A stretch of DNA of 64,000 nucleotides from Roseburia_D yibonii (GTDB lineage: Bacteria; Bacillota; Clostridia; Lachnospirales; Lachnospiraceae): assembly GCF_014297335.1 (NCBI RefSeq), contig NZ_JACOQH010000003.1, forward strand, positions 186,001 through 250,000. The letters are read 5' to 3'. The notes under the pieces were generated by a model. It was not told where the DNA came from. It searched no databases and was given only the letters and a program-made list of their open reading frames with translations. Position numbers and translations under genes: made by a program. Below, one piece after another: positions 61,329 through 64,000 of the stretch; within the stretch, counting starts at the first letter, position 1, and every line of letters starts with the position of its first letter.

Positions 61329-62783
61329 TTATAATTCTTCTCCATTGCTTTTTATCACATTCTGATACCAGTAAAATGATTTTTTGCGGCTTCGCGCCAG
61401 TGTGCCATTACCGTTATTATCTTTATCCACATAGATAAATCCGTAACGTTTCTTCATTTCTCCGGTGGTAAAGGAAACGCAGTCAATGCATCCCCACGGC
61501 GTATAGCCCATCAGATCCACGCCATCGATAAGAACCGCTTTCTTCATTTCCTCGATGTGCGCTTTGAGATACGCGATCCGGTAATCGTCCTCGATGCTTC
61601 CGTCCGGTTTTACCTCATCGATCGCACCAAAACCGTTCTCCACGATAAACAGTGGTTTCTGGTAGCGCTCATAGAGCAGGTTTAGTGCATAGCGCAGTCC
61701 GACCGGATCGATCTGCCAGCCCCAGTCGCTTTTTTTGACAAACGGGTTGCTTACGCTGCCAGGATAGCCATCCAGACCGTTTCCTTCCTGTATCACGTCC
61801 GCTTTTACCGCATTTGTCATGTAATAGCTGAATCCTACGTAGTCCACGGTTCCCTCGCGCAGGATCCGCTCATCTTCCGGCGTGATCTCGATATGATAAT
61901 TTTTTCGTTCCCATTCTTTTTTGATATAGGACGGATATTCTCCTCTGACATGCACATCCCCGAACAGATAGCGGTCATGCATGGCTTCCACGGAATACAT
62001 CATATCATCCGGATGGCAGGAGTACGGATAGATCGGCACACATGCCACCATACATCCGATCTTGAAATCCGGGTTGATCTCATGTCCTTTTTTCACCACA
62101 AGCGCGCTTGCGACCAGTTCATGATGTACGACCTGATACATGCACTCTTCCGGTTTTTCCTCGTTCTCAAAAATAACGCCGGAACAGGTATAGCCAAACA
62201 GCGGATATTTGTAGTTTTTCTGGTTGTTGATCTCGTTAAAAGTCATCCAGTATTTCACTTTGTCCTTATAACGCTTCATGACGGTCACTGCGTACTTTAC
62301 AAAGAAATCGATGAGCTTACGGTTTTTCCATCCGCCGTACTGTTTTACCAGATAAAGCGGCATCTCAAAGTGTGACAGGGTGATGACCGGCTCGATCCCG
62401 TATTTTAACAGTTCATCAAACAGATCATCATAAAACTGAAGTCCCGCTTCATTCGGTTCTTCCTCATCTCCATGCGGAAAGATCCTCGTCCACGCGATGG
62501 ATGTGCGGAAGCACTTGAATCCCATCTCCGCGAACAGTTTAACATCTTCTTTATAATGATGGTAAAAATCCACCGCCTCATGATTCGGGTAATAACAGTC
62601 TTTCTTTACGCCGTCTGTGATGATACGATCCACACCGTGCGCGCCGCCGGTCAGAACGTCTACGATACTCAATCCCTTGTTTCCTTCCTGCCAGCCGCCT
62701 TCTACCTGGTGCGCCGCTACCGCGCCGCCCCAGAGGAAGTTATCCGGCAGTGTCTGTCTGCCTGTATTTCCACTGTTCTCCAT
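61329..62783 (-). CDS. bglA: GH1 6-phospho-beta-glucosidase
   Basis: 484 residues. GH1 acid/base Glu in WMTFNEINNQ and nucleophile Glu in PLFIVENGFGA; the start NFLWGGAVAAHQVEGGW is typical of 6-phospho-beta-glucosidases. It cleaves phosphorylated beta-glucosides such as cellobiose-6-phosphate or salicin-6-phosphate after PTS uptake. It lies 26 bases after the PTS gene, in the same operon. The start follows AGGAGG-like sequence (AGGAGGT). Confidence 0.93.
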   Translation of the reverse strand: MENSGNTGRQTLPDNFLWGGAVAAHQVEGGWQEGNKGLSIVDVLTGGAHGVDRIITDGVKKDCYYPNHEAVDFYHHYKEDVKLFAEMGFKCFRTSIAWTRIFPHGDEEEPNEAGLQFYDDLFDELLKYGIEPVITLSHFEMPLYLVKQYGGWKNRKLIDFFVKYAVTVMKRYKDKVKYWMTFNEINNQKNYKYPLFGYTCSGVIFENEEKPEECMYQVVHHELVASALVVKKGHEINPDFKIGCMVACVPIYPYSCHPDDMMYSVEAMHDRYLFGDVHVRGEYPSYIKKEWERKNYHIEITPEDERILREGTVDYVGFSYYMTNAVKADVIQEGNGLDGYPGSVSNPFVKKSDWGWQIDPVGLRYALNLLYERYQKPLFIVENGFGAIDEVKPDGSIEDDYRIAYLKAHIEEMKKAVLIDGVDLMGYTPWGCIDCVSFTTGEMKKRYGFIYVDKDNNGNGTLARSRKKSFYWYQNVIKSNGEEL

Positions 62784-62809
62784 ACTGTAAACCTCCTGTT
62801 CCGCACGTT

Positions 62810-64000
62810 CTATTTTCTTACTTCCATAACCTTCTCAGCCACGTTTACCTGTTTTCCGGCCTCTGTGGTTATGCCGCTTACATCATCCATATTTGTCACA
62901 ATGTAAATGACGGTCGTGTCATAGCCTGCTTTCTTTATTTCCTCTAAATCAAATTCTACCAGCAGATCGCCTTTTTTCACTTTTGCTCCCTGCTCGATAT
63001 GTGGCGTAAAGCCTTTTCCGTTTAACTCAACGGTATTGATCCCGATGTGGATCAAAAGCTCCAGTCCGTTTTCATCGGTGATACCGACTGCGTGTCCGGT
63101 CTCAAATACGGTTTCCGCAGTTCCGTCACACGGTGCGTATATCTTTCCTTCCGCCGGGCAGATCCCAACACCATCGCCCATTGCTTTGGAAGCGAATACT
63201 TCATCTTTTACTTCGCTGATGTTTACAACTTTACCACGCACCGGGCTTCCCAGTGTGATCTCTTCTGCATCGGTTTTCGCATCTGCTTTGGTGTCTGCTT
63301 TTGCGTCTGTGGTCAGTTTATTGTCTGTATCTGCTCCTGTTTCTTCAAATCCAACGATCATGGTGAGTACCATGCCGAGCACGAACGCTACTAAAATAGA
63401 GATCAGAAGTCCGATAAACTGGCGCTCATAGCCGGCTTTGAAGTACGCCGGAAGTGTTGCGATACCAGGCATATTGTAGCCCCAGGATACCGCGCGGAAT
63501 GCTCCGCCGATCGCTCCTCCGACCGCACCTGCGATACATCCGCAGATCATCGGTTTCTTTAAACGTAAGTTTACTCCGTAGATCGCCGGCTCTGTAATAC
63601 CGAAAAGTCCGGTGATCGCTGCGGAAAGGGATACCCCTTTCATGTCTTTGTCTTTTGTCTTTAAGAATACCCCCAGTGCTGCGCCCGCCTGTGAAAATAC
63701 TGCGGATGCCTGCAGACCGGTAAAGGTGTCATATCCAAGATTTGCGTAGTTTCCAACGGTGACCGGTGTGATTCCCCAGTGTACACCGAAAATAACAAGT
63801 ATTTCCCAGAGTCCGCCGACAATCAGTCCTGCGACGATCGGGCTTAATCCGTATAAGAAATTGTAAGCTCCTCCGATCGCTCCTCCGATCGCGTTTCCAA
63901 CCGGTCCGCACGCAAGCAGTGTAAGCGGAACCATGATCGTGATCGTAAACATCGGGGAAAACAGGTTGCGCACTACGATCGGCAGTACCTTATCCCAGAA
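62810..64000 (-). CDS. beta-glucoside PTS enzyme II, C-terminal part of IIC plus IIA (cut by window edge)
   Basis: About 397 codons of a larger gene whose 5' end, with the IIB domain, is outside the window; the frame is open to base 64000. The IIC membrane part shows GVHWGITPVTVGNYANLGYDTFTG and GLFGITEPAIYGVNLRLKKP. The IIA domain has SKAMGDGVGICPAEGKIYAPCDG and the phosphorylated His in LLIHIGINTVELNGKGF. A linker between them repeats ADTKADAKTDA. It takes up and phosphorylates beta-glucosides for the adjacent bglA. Confidence 0.93.
   Translation of the reverse strand, partial: FWDKVLPIVVRNLFSPMFTITIMVPLTLLACGPVGNAIGGAIGGAYNFLYGLSPIVAGLIVGGLWEILVIFGVHWGITPVTVGNYANLGYDTFTGLQASAVFSQAGAALGVFLKTKDKDMKGVSLSAAITGLFGITEPAIYGVNLRLKKPMICGCIAGAVGGAIGGAFRAVSWGYNMPGIATLPAYFKAGYERQFIGLLISILVAFVLGMVLTMIVGFEETGADTDNKLTTDAKADTKADAKTDAEEITLGSPVRGKVVNISEVKDEVFASKAMGDGVGICPAEGKIYAPCDGTAETVFETGHAVGITDENGLELLIHIGINTVELNGKGFTPHIEQGAKVKKGDLLVEFDLEEIKKAGYDTTVIYIVTNMDDVSGITTEAGKQVNVAEKVMEVRK

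Noticed and set aside
63243..63345. Repeated ADTKADAKTDA stretch in the PTS protein as a novel domain
   Set aside because: Low-complexity linkers between IIC and IIA are common and need no special explanation.
1..64000. CRISPR array, rRNA operon, prophage
   Set aside because: No regularly spaced repeats, rRNA sequence or phage structural genes were seen.

Overview
The window looks like a chromosomal segment from a gut-type Lachnospiraceae (class Clostridia). This is inferred from gene content and style: an acpP-fabK-fabD-fabG fatty-acid cluster using FabK, an oxygen-sensitive class III ribonucleotide reductase, a CIRCE-controlled lon, Rrf2/NifS/NifU/MnmA Fe-S and thiolation genes, many AraC-type regulators next to sugar genes, ECF transporters and a beta-glucoside PTS. 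Most genes lie on the minus strand, often in short translationally coupled operons. No species is assigned.

Layout. 1-2.6 kb: fatty-acid synthesis operon (fabG cut by the window edge) with a strong promoter overlapped by three tandem 16-bp operator-like repeats. 2.6-3.5 kb: TPP riboswitch and thiT. 3.6-9.7 kb: a minus-strand operon of SDR oxidoreductase, AraC response regulator with a dead receiver, class-III aminotransferase, APH-type kinase, amino acid permease and PII protein, probably for catabolism of an unidentified amino compound. 9.8-10.5 kb: an internally deleted flavodoxin and a cysteine-less rhodanese. 10.7-15.8 kb: AraC, GH127 arabinofuranosidase-type enzyme, AraC, galactokinase. 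15.9-23.1 kb: an operon of ECF S, T and A components, an AraC regulator and a heterodimeric ABC transporter. 23.3-24.4 kb: a hypothetical gene and an SGNH hydrolase.

24.4-29.75 kb is an AT-richer mobile segment bounded by perfect 17-bp inverted repeats and a perfect 9-bp target duplication. It holds a decayed transposase, an IS256-family element, a chemoreceptor fragment and an intact CHASE-like/GGDEF gene, and sits between the SGNH gene and the consensus promoter of a DUF4250 gene. 30-36.9 kb: mecA, pta, and a TetR-hydrolase-ABC operon whose promoter contains its own operator. 37-40 kb is a decay zone: MNT nucleotidyltransferase with a broken partner, feoB with a deletion/frameshift in its G domain, truncated feoA and a frameshifted AraC gene.

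40-50 kb: nrdD with paired NrdR boxes, two small membrane proteins, an HD protein, a 2-hydroxyacid dehydrogenase, cysK, metY and lon with CIRCE. The metY leader encodes an apparently unannotated 30-residue peptide containing CCCMSC. Its cysteine codons can pair with RNA directly upstream of the metY ribosome binding site, which suggests cysteine-responsive translational attenuation. 50-64 kb: alpha-glucosidase with divergent AraC, the iscR-nifS-nifU-mnmA-nudix group, a MATE pump, tRNA-Pro(CGG), a secreted GLUG-repeat protein, and a 6-phospho-beta-glucosidase with its PTS enzyme II (cut by the window edge).
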